Made by a program: the position numbers and the translations under genes | In this document: in pieces, positions 5,232-11,487 of the stretch | Layout: the number at the start of each line of letters is the position of its first letter | Position numbering within the stretch: the first letter of the stretch is position 1 | Assembly (NCBI GenBank): GCA_014729665.1 | Contig: WJJO01000076.1 | Span: forward strand, 1 to 12,313 | Length of the DNA stretch: 12,313 bases | Source of the DNA: Caldifarciminota bacterium | Lineage (GTDB): Bacteria > Hydrothermota > Tepidihabitantia > B3-TA06 | Direction of reading: 5' to 3' | Notes under the pieces: generated by a model | Database searches by the model: none | Seen by the model: the letters and a program-made list of their open reading frames with translations, nothing else | Told to the model about the DNA's origin: nothing

Positions 5232-6185
5232 ATGACTCCTCGCAGGATTCTTAAATGGATAGTCAAGGACTGGTGGCTCAAACTCATAGCGCTCCTAGCA
5301 GCTATCTTCCTATGGTTCTTTGCTAAACTAGAGTTGGAATACACTCGCCAGATAAAGGTTCCTCTAGATTTCTCCCCTCTCCCGAAGGAATACTTTGTAG
5401 CGAAAAAAGACGTCGATTCGGTACTGGTGGATGTAAAATCAAAAGGCAAGCACCTGTTACGCATGTGGTGGAAAAACCGCAAGGAACCTATCGCAGGCAT
5501 AATAATGCCCGTATCAAGCGTAAATGAAGGAACCGAAAGGATACGGATAGGACCGGAGAATGTGAATCTTCCGGCGGAGATAAGGGTCATATCCCTTAAC
5601 CCTTATCAGATAAACCTAAAGATTCAGCGGCGAGTGGACCGGAAGGTTCCCATTATTGTCTTAACCGAAGGCAAAACCTCTGGGGAGTTTACCGTTCACA
5701 AGTTCAAGCACCCGCCTAACGTCCATATATACGGTTCATCCGAGGAGGTAAAGGCAACAACACAGCTTTTCACCGAAGCACTCAATATCGACAGTCTCGA
5801 AGGCTTCCCCGATTCAACTGTCGTAATGGAACGATACGTTGCCGTCGAAATACCGGAGGAGTTGAATCTTTTTGTCGAACCGGAATCGGTTCTGGTTAAA
5901 TTCACTGTAGAACCCAAGGCGATTAAAGAAATCAAGGATATTCCGATAAAACTGGAAGGAAAATCGGCACACAGACAGGTCATACTTTTTCACGATGAGG
6001 TCGATCTAACACTCGAAGGTCCCCGCAGTCTCCTCGAGGATCTGAATCCCGAAGACGTCGAGGTTACGGTTTCTGTCGGCGCCTTGGATACGGGGCACCA
6101 TAAGGTACCGGCAACCTTTTCCCTCGAACCGGGAATAACCCTAGTAAAATCTGATCCAGATCGATTTCACCTCAAGATAAAATGA
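5232..6185 (+). CDS. YbbR-like repeat protein, single membrane anchor
   Basis: The product is 317 residues. A basic, amphipathic N-terminus with WWLKLIALLAAIFLWFF forms one membrane helix (about 14-30), so the rest lies outside the membrane. Three beta-rich YbbR-like repeats follow: about 38-131 (IKVPLDFSPLPKEYFV ... YQINLKI), 135-228 (RKVPIIVLTEGK ... VLVKFTVEP) and 235-317 (KDIPIKLEGK ... FHLKIK). Each has the recurring VPI.., pattern and a V.V.G..E or L.GP segment. In Firmicutes the related CdaR regulates the diadenylate cyclase CdaA; no cyclase gene is visible here, so that role is only a family association. The ATG has no Shine-Dalgarno and sits directly behind the promoter. The stop codon overlaps the tsaD start (ATGA at 6182-6185). 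Confidence 0.85.
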   Translation: MTPRRILKWIVKDWWLKLIALLAAIFLWFFAKLELEYTRQIKVPLDFSPLPKEYFVAKKDVDSVLVDVKSKGKHLLRMWWKNRKEPIAGIIMPVSSVNEGTERIRIGPENVNLPAEIRVISLNPYQINLKIQRRVDRKVPIIVLTEGKTSGEFTVHKFKHPPNVHIYGSSEEVKATTQLFTEALNIDSLEGFPDSTVVMERYVAVEIPEELNLFVEPESVLVKFTVEPKAIKEIKDIPIKLEGKSAHRQVILFHDEVDLTLEGPRSLLEDLNPEDVEVTVSVGALDTGHHKVPATFSLEPGITLVKSDPDRFHLKIK

Positions 6186-7171
6186 TTACCCTGGGTATAG
6201 ATACAAGCTGTGATGATACCAGCATAGCCCTGGTCTCAGGGCATGATATACTGTGTAACCTGGTTTCCTCACATCTGATTCACTCCGATTACGGAGGAGT
6301 GGTCCCGGAATTCGCATCCCGCACCCATACACGTCTTCTTTACCCCATGCTAAGGCTTGCTGTAAAGACGACCGGTATTCCACTAAGTAAGATTGATCTG
6401 GTTGCGGCAACCAACGGTCCCGGGCTCCTGGGTGCGCTTCTCTGCGGCCTGGCCTTTGCTAAGGGTATCGCTCAGGGTACAGGGATATCTTTCCGCGCAG
6501 TAAACCACATGGAAGGCCACATCATGAGTCTTCGGTTGTCTCACCCATCCCTGAGGCCACCGTTCCTGGCACTGCTTGTCTCCGGAGGTCACACCGAGCT
6601 GATACTTGCAGAAAAGGAGTTCTCATACATCGAACTCGGCTCAACCCTGGACGATGCCTGTGGGGAGGCTATCGACAAGGTGGGCAAACTAATGGGATTG
6701 GGCTATCCGGCAGGCCCCCGGGTCGAGAAACTGGCTCTGAAAGCCAATATACCTATCAAGCTTCCGAGACCGAATCCAAGAGACCTTGAGTTCAGCTATT
6801 CCGGTCTGAAAACCGCGGCCCGGAATTATCTTGCCGCACATCCTGAAACCCCGAAAGCGGACGTAGCCGCGGGTCTGCAGGAGGCGGCCTTCGATCATCT
6901 TCGCGATCGGGTAAAAAGGGCAATCCAGGCTTATAAATTGACAAAGGTGGGTATTGCCGGAGGGGTTGCCCGGAACATGACGTTGAGACGAAAGCTGAAA
7001 GAACTCGGCAAGATAACGGGGTTTGACTTGTATGTTCCTCGAGATGAGTTATGCACGGATAACGCCGCCATGGTCGCATCAGCGGGAGCCGCCCGTTTTA
7101 CAAAAGAGGGGGCATCCGCTCTCGACTGCGGAGCCTTCGACAGGGCGCCTTTGGGTGTAAGAGCGGCATGA
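6182..7171 (+). CDS. tsaD: tRNA N6-adenosine threonylcarbamoyltransferase TsaD
   Basis: TsaD transfers the threonylcarbamoyl group from threonylcarbamoyl-AMP to A37 of ANN-decoding tRNAs, working with TsaB and TsaE (not in this window). The 329 residues have the full family signature: ITLGIDTSCDDTSIAL (2-17), YGGVVPEFASRTH (37-49), VNHMEGH (107-113, metal ligands H109 and H113), LLVSGGHTEL (131-140), LGSTLDDACGEAIDKVGK (152-169), FSYSGLKTA (204-212), GIAGGVARN (257-265) and ELCTDNAAMVA (289-299, metal ligand D293). The length matches the family's 330-340. The start overlaps the YbbR stop by 4 nt, and no ribosome binding site is visible (preceded by CTCAAGATAAA), which points to translational coupling. 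Confidence 0.97.
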   Translation: MITLGIDTSCDDTSIALVSGHDILCNLVSSHLIHSDYGGVVPEFASRTHTRLLYPMLRLAVKTTGIPLSKIDLVAATNGPGLLGALLCGLAFAKGIAQGTGISFRAVNHMEGHIMSLRLSHPSLRPPFLALLVSGGHTELILAEKEFSYIELGSTLDDACGEAIDKVGKLMGLGYPAGPRVEKLALKANIPIKLPRPNPRDLEFSYSGLKTAARNYLAAHPETPKADVAAGLQEAAFDHLRDRVKRAIQAYKLTKVGIAGGVARNMTLRRKLKELGKITGFDLYVPRDELCTDNAAMVASAGAARFTKEGASALDCGAFDRAPLGVRAA

Positions 7172-8718
7172 AGGTTGCCTCACAAGTCCTTGCATACCTC
7201 GAACAAAGAGGGATTAAATCCCCCGAGCATCAAATGCGTTTCCTCTTCCCCCGCCTTTCCGACCATTACGATCCCCTACTGCTTAAGGGAATGAAGGATG
7301 CATTAGAGTTATTGAAACCGGCTGTCAAGGAGAAAAAAAGGGTACTTATCTGGGGAGATGCCGACCTGGACGGCATCTCGTCCACGGTTCTGGTAAAATC
7401 GGCATTACTCGATCTTGGTCTCGAAAGGGTTGAGGTACGAATACCGACCCGGGACAGCCCGGGTTTCGGGTTAATCCCCGAGGAGATCAAGACCTTTAAG
7501 GAATCGGGCGGAGACTTAATCGTAACGGTTGACGTAGGTATAACCAATCTTGAAGAGGCCAAACTTGCCAAAGAGCTGGGGCTTGAGCTCATTATCACAG
7601 ACCACCATGAGCTTCTGGAACCGGCACCCGATGCTATATGCATTAATCCCAAACAGACCGATTGCAGCTATCCGTTCAGGGAACTTGCTGGAACCGGCGT
7701 GGCCTTAAAGCTGGTTTCGGCCCTTTATCGGGAATTGGTCGGCCTGTCCACAGAAGAATTGGCCAAACTGAGGCCCCATTACTGGATGTTTGCCGCCCTG
7801 GGTACGGTGTCGGACCGCTGTCCCTTGATTGATGAAAACCGTTTAATAGTGCACGAAGGCCTTTCCAGATACAGGGAGGGAAAGTGGCCTTCTCTTGATT
7901 CCTGGCTGGAGGCAATGGGACTTGAGGCGTCAAACCTGACCGTATTCGATCTTTACAGCCGCGGGATTTCACCCTTTTATTCGACCGATCCGGAAGAGGT
8001 TGTCGAGTTGTTGTTATCACGTAACAAGGAGTGGATGAGAAACCGATATTCAGAACTGAAAATCCTGGCAAGTTCCTGGCAGCGTGGCAAACAATACATG
8101 ATCGCCGAGGCTGAAAAAACGGCCAAACAGGTAGGGGGTATCGTAGTCTCCCTTACCGGAAACATAGATCCCGCGTATCTGGGAACCGCGGCACATTCCC
8201 TAAGGGAACATCACACCAGGAACGCCATCGTATTAACCCCTAAGGGAAATGCGTGGAGGGCCGAGTGCAGGGGGCTGGAGGAAGGTGATTTACTCCGCCA
8301 CCTCGCCCGTTTCGAGGAGATGTTCAAAACCTTCGGTGGACATCGTAAGGCCTGCGGATTCACCTTGAAAGCGGGGAAGCTGGATGATTTCCTGGAGGCC
8401 TTAGAGAACGAACCCATCCCTTGTCCGGAACATCAGGATAAGGACGCTGAAAGACCTGTCTTAAACTTTCCGCTGAACGGCAACATCGAGGACTGGTCAC
8501 TTCTCGCCCCCTTTGGCGAGGGTAATCCACCACCAAGGCTTCGGGCAAAGAAGGTGAAGATTACCGAATCCACTTCAGGTTATAAAGTGGACGGAATCCC
8601 CATATACCTGCCCATCTTCCTAAGACACCTCCCATCGACTAACGGACGCTTCGATATGGAATACACCGTTAAGGCCGACGGTACGATAAGGGTTCTAAGG
8701 CTCATCCCCGTCGCCTGA
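7168..8718 (+). CDS. RecJ-like DHH/DHHA1 family phosphoesterase (divergent)
   Basis: This 516-residue protein has RecJ-type metal motifs: IWGDADLDGISS (61-72; D64, D66, D68), PTRDSPGFGL (93-102, the RecJ PNR..GYGL site), VTVDVGI (119-125; D122), TDHHE (144-148), LGTVSDRCPL (211-220; D216), the DHHA1 signature FGGHRKACGF (389-398) and an OB-domain-like APFGEGNPPP (447-456). RecJ is a 5'-3' single-strand DNA exonuclease of repair. Two things are odd. The usual GPR.NAAGR region is replaced by a segment around RGISPFYSTDPEEVVELLLS, and the WH.GVIGIVA region by DPAYLGTAAHSL. It is also about 50 residues shorter than typical RecJ. Substrate preference may therefore differ; a related nanoRNase or nucleotide phosphodiesterase role is possible. 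ATGA overlap with tsaD (7168-7171) and no clear ribosome binding site. Confidence 0.85.
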   Translation: MKVASQVLAYLEQRGIKSPEHQMRFLFPRLSDHYDPLLLKGMKDALELLKPAVKEKKRVLIWGDADLDGISSTVLVKSALLDLGLERVEVRIPTRDSPGFGLIPEEIKTFKESGGDLIVTVDVGITNLEEAKLAKELGLELIITDHHELLEPAPDAICINPKQTDCSYPFRELAGTGVALKLVSALYRELVGLSTEELAKLRPHYWMFAALGTVSDRCPLIDENRLIVHEGLSRYREGKWPSLDSWLEAMGLEASNLTVFDLYSRGISPFYSTDPEEVVELLLSRNKEWMRNRYSELKILASSWQRGKQYMIAEAEKTAKQVGGIVVSLTGNIDPAYLGTAAHSLREHHTRNAIVLTPKGNAWRAECRGLEEGDLLRHLARFEEMFKTFGGHRKACGFTLKAGKLDDFLEALENEPIPCPEHQDKDAERPVLNFPLNGNIEDWSLLAPFGEGNPPPRLRAKKVKITESTSGYKVDGIPIYLPIFLRHLPSTNGRFDMEYTVKADGTIRVLRLIPVA

Positions 8719-8836
8719 TCTGTCCTTCGGGTAAATCTGTAGGTCGAATCCGGAAGTCCAGCCCCCCCGGGAAGCCGACATTTATCCCTGACGCCCTGGG
8801 ATAACACCGCGCCAAGTGCAGTATCTGGCCGTTTCT
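8719..8836. other. Convergent gap between the DHH gene and efp, with an inverted repeat
   Basis: The 118-bp gap separates two genes that end facing each other. TTATCCC (8782-8788) and GGGATAA (8798-8804) form a 7-bp stem with a 9-nt loop. Neither strand has a T-tract after it, so a shared terminator is plausible but not shown. Nothing else stands out. Confidence 0.4.
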
Positions 8837-9397
8837 TCAGGTAACCCTCTCCATATATTCACCGGTTTCGGTCTTTATCCTTATCTTATCGCCTATTTCT
8901 AAAAACGCAGGCACGTTAACCCGCAGGCCCGTATTGGTTTCGGCAGGTTTGAGCTGCGCTTGGGCTGTCGCATGCTTCAGGCCGGGTTCGGTATAGGTAA
9001 TCTCCAATACTACGGTCAGTGGAGGCCTCACTCCTACTGGTTTCCCCTCGAAAAGTAAAACCGTTATCACCGCACCGTCGGTAAGGTAGTAGCGATTATC
9101 GCCGATAAGGTCGACAGAGATCGGCTTCTGTTCGTAGTTTTCGGTATCCATGAAAAAAAATAAACCACCGTCCTCATACAGGTACTGCATCTCCTTCTCC
9201 TCCAGGGTAGCCAACTCGACCTTGTCGTTTGAGGAATACCTCTTTTCTGTGGATAATCCGGTAACCACATTCCTGAGTTTGAGCTGTATCTTGCCGGGTT
9301 TACGTCCCTGTGTAACGTGCCGGCGCTCGGTTACGATGTGCGGTTCACCTTCCAGAACCACGCAGTTACCGGTCTTCACCTGTGTAGCCGGAATCAC
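8837..9397 (-). CDS. efp: Translation elongation factor P
   Basis: EF-P binds between the ribosomal P and E sites and rescues ribosomes stalled at polyproline. The 186 residues give the normal three-domain protein: KOW-like domain I (1-63), domain II (about 64-126, TYLYEDG-type motif QYLYEDGGLFFFMD) and domain III (about 127-186), ending with the IKTETGEYMERV signature. GLKHATAQAQLKPAETNTGLRV contains the family PGLK...T.TG pattern. An ungapped alignment from GEP (17-19) puts Arg32 where E. coli has the modified Lys34; the loop reads HVTQGRKPGK. The start is GTG at 9395-9397, overlapping the stop of the upstream mutase (GTGA), with AGGAGG four nt before it. It is likely co-transcribed with the mutase. 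Confidence 0.95.
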   Translation of the reverse strand: MIPATQVKTGNCVVLEGEPHIVTERRHVTQGRKPGKIQLKLRNVVTGLSTEKRYSSNDKVELATLEEKEMQYLYEDGGLFFFMDTENYEQKPISVDLIGDNRYYLTDGAVITVLLFEGKPVGVRPPLTVVLEITYTEPGLKHATAQAQLKPAETNTGLRVNVPAFLEIGDKIRIKTETGEYMERVT

Positions 9398-10770
9398 TTA
9401 ACCTCCTCGGTTTCTACACCGTATTTTTTTAACTTCTCAAAGAATAATCCCTTGATATTATCCAACGCTTCTGTGGTCTTGGCCTCGAAGCGCAGTACTA
9501 ATACCGGCCTGGTATTTGAGGCGCGAACCAAACCCCAACCGTCCGGAAATATAACCCGCGCTCCGTCTATGGTTACGGTCTCATATCGGGCTGAAAAATC
9601 CTCCTGAAGCCTTTCTATGACCTTGAACTTCTCCTCGTCGGGGCACCTTACGTGAATCTCGGGTGTGTTGATGTAGGAAGGAACCTCGACGGCAAGCTCC
9701 GATAGGGATTTGTCTCGGCGTTCCAGGAGGCGAAGCAGCCGGAGCGCCGCATACATGGCGTCGTCATAGCCGAAAAATGAATCAGCAAAAAAAACGTGTC
9801 CGGACATCTCACCTGCCAGCGGTGCTTTCTCCTCGCGCAGCTTGGCCTTCAGCAGTGAGTGACCTGTCTTGTACATCACCGGAGTACCGCCCCTATCCTT
9901 AATATACTCCACTATCCCTTGCGAACATTTCACGTCGAATATAATCTTCGCACCTGGGTTGTCTTCGATAACCTCGGATGCGAATAAGGCAAGAAGCTTG
10001 TCACCGAACAAGAGCTTACCCTTCTCATCTATCGCACCCACCCGGTCGCCGTCGCCGTCGAAACCTATTCCTAAATCGGCACCCTCGCTGCGTACCAGAT
10101 TACCGAGTTCCTCCATGTACTCGGGTACCGTGGGATCGGAAAGATGGGCAGGGAAGTTGCCGTCAGGTTCTAGGTTAATATATGAGACGTCCAGGTTGCA
10201 GAAACCCCCAAAGAGCTCCTCAAGGAGTATCCCGGTTGCGCCGTTCCCGGGATCGCAGATTATCTTGAAGGATTTGTTGAAACTGAATGCCGAGTGCATG
10301 TATTCGAGCCAGGCCGGTACCGGATCCGTATCGGTCATTTCCCCCTCACCCGAGGTAAACCTCTCTTCGATGATACGCTGTTTTAGCTCCTGAATAGACG
10401 GACCAAAAATGCTGTGCTTATCCTCGCAGAGTTTGAATCCGTTCTGGTCTGCCGGATTGTGCGAACCGGTAATCATCACGCCGGTATCCATATCGTAGTG
10501 GTGGAGTGAAAAGTACATAACCGGTGTGGGAATCACCCCGAGATCAACAACGTCGACTCCGGTTGCATTAATCCCTGATGTAAGGTCCTCGAAGAGACGA
10601 GGTGAGCTCAGGCGTATGTCCCTGCCCACTGCAATCTGTTTTACACTCTTTTCTGCGGCCCTGGAACCCAGGGCCCTGCCCAATCCCCTGACCACCTCGG
10701 TTACAAGATCATGCTCGGCCACACCCCTGATATCGTAAGCCCTGAAAATTGATGGGTTTAGGTCTATCAT
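9394..10770 (-). CDS. Phosphomannomutase/phosphoglucomutase (alpha-D-phosphohexomutase)
   Basis: It interconverts the 1- and 6-phosphates of mannose and/or glucose, feeding nucleotide-sugar, polysaccharide and glycan synthesis. It has 458 residues from ATG at 10768-10770, so that it opens with IDLNPSIFRAYDIRG as the family does; an in-frame GTG at 10788 lies inside a hairpin stem and is unlikely. Catalytic loop MITGSHNP (99-106) has phosphoserine S103; the metal loop GFDGDGDRVG (236-245) has D238, D240 and D242; the sugar loop is GEMSGH (320-325); the phosphate-binding loop is VRASNTRP (415-422). All are intact. These four loops fit the PMM/PGM (AlgC-like) group rather than phosphoglucosamine mutase. 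AAAGGAAG is only a few nt before the ATG, a closer spacing than usual. It overlaps efp by 4 nt. Confidence 0.93.
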   Translation of the reverse strand: MIDLNPSIFRAYDIRGVAEHDLVTEVVRGLGRALGSRAAEKSVKQIAVGRDIRLSSPRLFEDLTSGINATGVDVVDLGVIPTPVMYFSLHHYDMDTGVMITGSHNPADQNGFKLCEDKHSIFGPSIQELKQRIIEERFTSGEGEMTDTDPVPAWLEYMHSAFSFNKSFKIICDPGNGATGILLEELFGGFCNLDVSYINLEPDGNFPAHLSDPTVPEYMEELGNLVRSEGADLGIGFDGDGDRVGAIDEKGKLLFGDKLLALFASEVIEDNPGAKIIFDVKCSQGIVEYIKDRGGTPVMYKTGHSLLKAKLREEKAPLAGEMSGHVFFADSFFGYDDAMYAALRLLRLLERRDKSLSELAVEVPSYINTPEIHVRCPDEEKFKVIERLQEDFSARYETVTIDGARVIFPDGWGLVRASNTRPVLVLRFEAKTTEALDNIKGLFFEKLKKYGVETEEVK

Positions 10771-10784
10771 GCTTCCTTTCTCAT

Positions 10785-10815
10785 ACACCCCCGCAGGTTT
10801 AGCCTGCGGGGGTGT
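10785..10815. repeat. Perfect 13-bp GC-rich hairpin before the mutase gene
   Basis: ACACCCCCGCAGG (10785-10797) and CCTGCGGGGGTGT (10803-10815) pair perfectly around a TTTAG loop. It occupies much of the 69-bp gap between the membrane gene stop (10840) and the mutase ATG (10770), ending 15 nt before that ATG. No T-run follows on the minus strand, so it is not a standard intrinsic terminator for the upstream genes; the plus side is T-rich but broken. It may be a processing or translation-control stem, or a dispersed palindrome. Its C5...G5 ends recall the 31-nt stem-loops on the left, but its length and side arm differ. Confidence 0.6.
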
Positions 10816-10839
10816 GAATTGTTAAATTGTTTCTTTTAA

Positions 10840-11487
10840 CTACTGGATTACACCCAGCCAGTCCTTCAGAAGGAACTGAAGCCGTCCTATCAGGAGTGAA
10901 ACACGAGACATCACTGTGAGTCCGAAGGTGGCTCCGAATCCGATCATAATGAACACTATTCCCACGTTGGAAACGGGCTTGAGCGGACTCTTTTCCTTCC
11001 TGGAGAAGAAGAAATAGGTTAATGTGGCAAGTGTTCCCAGGAGGATGACTATGGCCCAGATACCGCCGCTGGTGATGCTCCACAGCCTGTCGGCTGAAAA
11101 CATCTCCGGGGTAACTAAAGTAGCCTCCATCTGTTTGAATATCTGTGCTCGGAAGGTCCGGGGTATGGTGACACCCATTCCCCATCCCAGGGCTATCGAA
11201 ATCGGTATACGTACCAGCCATCCCGCCTTGGGTATAAACCGTGCGAAGTACAAAAGACCTATGGCAATGGGGATGATGACCCACCAATCTCCTTCCACGA
11301 ATAAGGGGTAGAAGGCCTGGGGCCACAGCACGTTCTGCCACATGATAACTATAGTATATCCAATACTGAGTCCAACGAAAAGGTGCTCGGCTACCCTGTA
11401 GAAGGGGTTATCCCGGTAAAGCAGGCTGAAGATTGCAAGGGTAAGAATAGCAGCAATCCATACCCAGGGATCTGTAGAGATGTTCAT
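10840..11487 (-). CDS. Conserved six-helix integral membrane protein of unknown function
   Basis: The 215 residues have about six membrane helices: 6-24, 36-54, 68-84, 91-108, 140-161 and 173-200. Between the first two lies RDNPFYRVAEHLFVGLSIGY (25-44), a motif I recall from uncharacterised membrane proteins of candidate phyla next to partners like the gene upstream. A polar loop (110-138) separates helices 4 and 5, and a basic SRKEKSPLK loop (162-170) follows helix 5. It has no transporter or enzyme signature that I recognise. The start overlaps the upstream gene's stop (ATGA at 11484-11487), with GGAGGA before it. The pairing suggests a two-component membrane complex. It may be transcribed onward into the mutase and efp. 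Confidence 0.75.
   Translation of the reverse strand: MNISTDPWVWIAAILTLAIFSLLYRDNPFYRVAEHLFVGLSIGYTIVIMWQNVLWPQAFYPLFVEGDWWVIIPIAIGLLYFARFIPKAGWLVRIPISIALGWGMGVTIPRTFRAQIFKQMEATLVTPEMFSADRLWSITSGGIWAIVILLGTLATLTYFFFSRKEKSPLKPVSNVGIVFIMIGFGATFGLTVMSRVSLLIGRLQFLLKDWLGVIQ

Noticed and set aside
8782..8804. Bidirectional intrinsic terminator between the DHH gene and efp
   Set aside because: The stem is only 7 bp and lacks a T-tract on both sides, so it is reported only as an inverted repeat.
9869..10393. 174-residue open frame on the plus strand opposite the mutase
   Set aside because: It is a Ser/Pro/Arg-rich shadow of a well-supported gene with all catalytic motifs; no start signal or family feature.
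10771..10788. Upstream GTG start for the phosphohexomutase, adding six residues
   Set aside because: The GTG lies inside the hairpin stem without a ribosome binding site. The family normally begins a few residues before FRAYDIRG, which fits the ATG at 10770.
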